DNA from: Rhodopseudomonas infernalis
GTDB taxonomy: Bacteria > Pseudomonadota > Alphaproteobacteria > Rhizobiales > Xanthobacteraceae
Reading direction: 5' to 3'
Length of the DNA stretch: 64,000 bases
Assembly (NCBI RefSeq): GCF_022271405.1
Contig: NZ_JAJNAL010000002.1
Span: 62,001-126,000 of the forward strand
Positions 62,008 to 64,000 of this stretch are shown piece by piece. The position numbers and the translations under genes were made by a program. Position 1 is the stretch's first letter. Every line of letters starts with the position of its first letter. The notes below the pieces were generated by a model. That model was given only the letters and a program-made list of their open reading frames with translations, was not told the DNA's origin and made no database searches.

Positions 62008-63006
62008 ATGACCGATGCGGTGCAGACGAACGGCGAGGGCGCGATCACCGCCCGCGTCCCGATCTTTCCAAGGCTGTGGCGCGACGGTCTGTTGGCCGGC
62101 TTGTCCTGGTGCGCTGCCAGCGTCGTGACAGTGAGCCTTCCGGATGTCGTACCGTGGGGCAGCGGACAGTTTTTCGCATTGATCACCGGCGGCATCGCGG
62201 CGGCTTTGATCGTGCTGGCGCTGGTCGTGCATCGGCTCGGCCGGGTGGGCGAGGTGCTGATCCACTATGGGCCGTGGCTGATCGCGATCGGGATCTGGCT
62301 GGCGCTGTGGGAATTGACGACGGCGAAATTCGGCTGGCTGCCGAAGCCGTTCTTCTCGCCGCCGCACGGGCTTCTGAATGTCTACGTCACCGACGGCCAG
62401 CGGCTGCTGATCTGCATCGGCTATACGCTGCGGCTGTGGGCGCTCGGCTTCCTGTCCGGAATCGTGGTCGGCTACGTTGTCGGCGTCGCGCTCGGCTGGT
62501 CGAAGCGGTTCAGCTATTGGGGCATGCCGCTGTTGAAGCTGATCGGACCGGTGCCGGCGACGGCGTGGATTCCCTGCACTTTCTATTTCTTTCCGACAAC
62601 CTTCGGCGCCAGCATCTTCATCGTCGCGCTCGCTTCCGGCATTCCGGTGGCGATTCTGACGGCCTCCGGCGTCGGTTCGGTCAATCGGGCGTTCTACGAC
62701 GTCGGCCGGATTCTCGGCGCCGACAATCGCTACTTGATCCGCCGCGTCGCGATTCCGGCCGCGATGCCGCATGTGTTCGTCGGCCTGTTCATGGCGCTGT
62801 ACTATTCCTTCGCCGTGCTGGTGGTCGCCGAGATGCTCGGCGCCAAATACGGGCTCGGCTGGTACATCCAGTTTCAGACGGCGTATTCGGGCTACGCCAA
62901 CGTCTACGCGGCGCTGTTGATCATGGCGTTGCTGTGTGCGGGCATCATCCGGCTGCTGTTCGTCGTTCGCGATCGTCTGCTCGGCTGGCAGCAAGGGTTC
63001 ATCTGA
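62008..63006 (+). CDS. NitT/TauT-family ABC transporter permease (system 2)
   Basis: 332-residue permease with the same ~90-residue, two-helix N-terminal extension as the system 1 permease. Core segments are GWLPKPFFSPPHGLLNVYVT, VGVALGWSKRFSYWGMPLLK, LIGPVPATAWIPCTFYFFP and the coupling loop VGRILGADNRYLIRRVAIP. It starts 10 nt after the binding-protein stop and ends in TGATG, overlapping the ATPase start. Confidence 0.86.
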   Translation: MTDAVQTNGEGAITARVPIFPRLWRDGLLAGLSWCAASVVTVSLPDVVPWGSGQFFALITGGIAAALIVLALVVHRLGRVGEVLIHYGPWLIAIGIWLALWELTTAKFGWLPKPFFSPPHGLLNVYVTDGQRLLICIGYTLRLWALGFLSGIVVGYVVGVALGWSKRFSYWGMPLLKLIGPVPATAWIPCTFYFFPTTFGASIFIVALASGIPVAILTASGVGSVNRAFYDVGRILGADNRYLIRRVAIPAAMPHVFVGLFMALYYSFAVLVVAEMLGAKYGLGWYIQFQTAYSGYANVYAALLIMALLCAGIIRLLFVVRDRLLGWQQGFI

Positions 63007-63818
63007 TGACGGGCACAGCTTTCGTGGAAGCCGAGATTGCGGCGTCCTCGATCCGGGATGGGGCGCCATCTGGCATGGCCGTCGACATCCGCGGGGTCAG
63101 CCATCAATTCAACCTGTCCGGATCGGCGCTGCCTGTTCTCGAAGCGGTCGATTTCAGCGTGGCGCCCGGCGAATTCGTTGCGCTGCTCGGCCCGTCCGGG
63201 TGCGGCAAGTCGACCTTGCTGCGGCTGATCGCAGGGCTGGAGCCGCCGTCGAGCGGCGCGATCCTCGCGGACGGCGACGCGGTGGTCCGGCCTGATCCGT
63301 CGCGCAATCTGGTGTTTCAGGATCCGACGTTGTTTCCCTGGGCCACCGTCTGGAGCAACGTCGCCACCGGGCTCGAGGCGCGCGGGGTGCTGAAGCAGCA
63401 GCGTGGGCGGGTCGACGAGGCGCTGGCGTTGGTCGAACTGGGCGGCTTCGCCTGCGCCTATCCGCATCAACTCTCCGGCGGCATGGCGCAACGCGCCTCG
63501 CTGGCCCGCGCACTGGTCAATGATCCGTCGCTGCTGTTGCTCGACGAGCCACTCGGGAAACTGGATTCGCTGACACGTCTGACGTTGCAGGCCGAACTGG
63601 TTCGGCTGTGGCAGCGCAACGGCTTCACCGCACTGCTGGTCACCCACGACGTCGAGGAGGCGCTGCTGCTGGCGTCGCGCATCATCGTGTTCAGCGAGCG
63701 GCCGGCGCGGATCAAGGCGGAGTTTGCCTTTGACGAGCCATATCCGCGGCGGCGCGACGATCCGGAATTGATCGATCTGCGGCGGCGCATTCTGGCCACG
63801 CTCGGCCTCGCCACGTGA
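63006..63818 (+). CDS. NitT/TauT-family ABC transporter ATP-binding protein (system 2)
   Basis: 270-residue SsuB/TauB-type ATPase: Walker A GPSGCGKST, Q-loop LVFQDPTLFPW, signature LSGGMAQRASLARAL, Walker B LLLLDEPLGKLD and switch histidine in LLVTHDVEEAL. It overlaps the permease stop by 1 nt (TGATG). Its sequence is close to the system 1 ATPase throughout, supporting duplication of the whole importer. Confidence 0.92.
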   Translation: MTGTAFVEAEIAASSIRDGAPSGMAVDIRGVSHQFNLSGSALPVLEAVDFSVAPGEFVALLGPSGCGKSTLLRLIAGLEPPSSGAILADGDAVVRPDPSRNLVFQDPTLFPWATVWSNVATGLEARGVLKQQRGRVDEALALVELGGFACAYPHQLSGGMAQRASLARALVNDPSLLLLDEPLGKLDSLTRLTLQAELVRLWQRNGFTALLVTHDVEEALLLASRIIVFSERPARIKAEFAFDEPYPRRRDDPELIDLRRRILATLGLAT

Positions 63819-63825
63819 GGCCGAC

Positions 63826-64000
63826 GTGACGCGCGTGGGCAAAGTTCTCCTCGCCACCGGAGCTCTGGTTCTGTTGGCCGCGGTCGCCTGGTGGTGGCTG
63901 ACCTATGCGGACGTGGTGCAATACACCTATCTCAGTGCACCGGAAGCGGCCGCCTGTCTGGTCGGTCGCTCGGGCATCTGCGATCTCGCGCGCGCGCTGT
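63826..64000 (+). CDS. Hypothetical membrane-anchored protein (5' part only)
   Basis: A GTG 8 nt after the ATPase gene, with AGG upstream, opens 58 codons that continue past the window end. One hydrophobic helix (about residues 7-25, ending AWWWLTY) is followed by a presumably periplasmic stretch with two cysteines (AAACLVGRSGICDLA). It is coupled to importer 2 in the place where DUF1847 follows importer 1. Family not recognised. Confidence 0.55.
   Translation, partial: MTRVGKVLLATGALVLLAAVAWWWLTYADVVQYTYLSAPEAAACLVGRSGICDLARAL

Overview
The window looks like the chromosome of a purple non-sulfur alphaproteobacterium, most likely Rhodopseudomonas or a close relative. It is GC-rich. It carries a light-harvesting LH2 pucBA pair, a petrobactin-type siderophore locus matching the rhodopetrobactins known from R. 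palustris, and nitrogenase-like genes resembling methylthio-alkane reductase. No tRNA, rRNA, CRISPR array or intact transposon was seen. Most intergenic gaps are short and many genes overlap by 4 nt, so long operons are the rule.

Region 1 (1-17.6 kb) is an iron-acquisition island, almost all on the minus strand. It has a DUF2218 protein (cut by the window edge), two TonB-dependent receptors with a YhhY-like acetyltransferase between them, a FecR anti-sigma protein, a FatBCD-type siderophore ABC importer and a four-gene petrobactin-type biosynthetic operon (two NIS synthetases, an aryl-AMP ligase and a fused carrier-protein/DUF6005 protein). The FecI-like sigma gene lies at the far end, divergent from the biosynthetic operon. 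No 3-dehydroshikimate dehydratase (AsbF) was seen; the 3,4-dihydroxybenzoate (protocatechuate) it would make may come from aromatic catabolism.

Region 2 (17.6-30.9 kb) is mixed accessory DNA: a Fic protein with a striking palindromic upstream site, a MarR/VOC divergent pair, and a GntR-controlled sugar-type ABC transporter operon. In that operon one permease is fused to an SMP-30/strictosidine-synthase-like beta-propeller, followed by a second propeller protein and an acyl-CoA dehydrogenase. A strip of decayed gene fragments and an orphan TctB follow.

Region 3 (30.9-63.8 kb) reads as an organosulfur island, framed at both ends by paralogous NitT/TauT-type ABC importers. It contains a four-module rhodanese, an extraordinary methionine-rich small protein (about 43% Met), an orphan sulfonate-binding protein, and a sulfoacetate-to-sulfite route (SucCD-like CoA ligase, acylating sulfoacetaldehyde dehydrogenase, Xsc). 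It also holds an acireductone-dioxygenase-like cupin, NifX- and NifB-like proteins, transsulfuration enzymes, an O-acetylhomoserine sulfhydrylase, and NifD/NifK-like subunits that fit MarD/MarK. No NifH/MarH-like reductase is present. A SoxYZ pair whose SoxY lacks the sulfur-carrying cysteine is in an operon with a threonine aldolase. The pucBA operon and an HisC-like aminotransferase lie between this block and the second importer.

Overall logic (inference): reduced and oxidised organosulfur compounds are imported, sulfite is released from C2 sulfonates, and methylthio compounds are reduced to methanethiol. O-acetylhomoserine sulfhydrylase then captures the methanethiol as methionine, and CBS/CGL interconvert methionine and cysteine sulfur.
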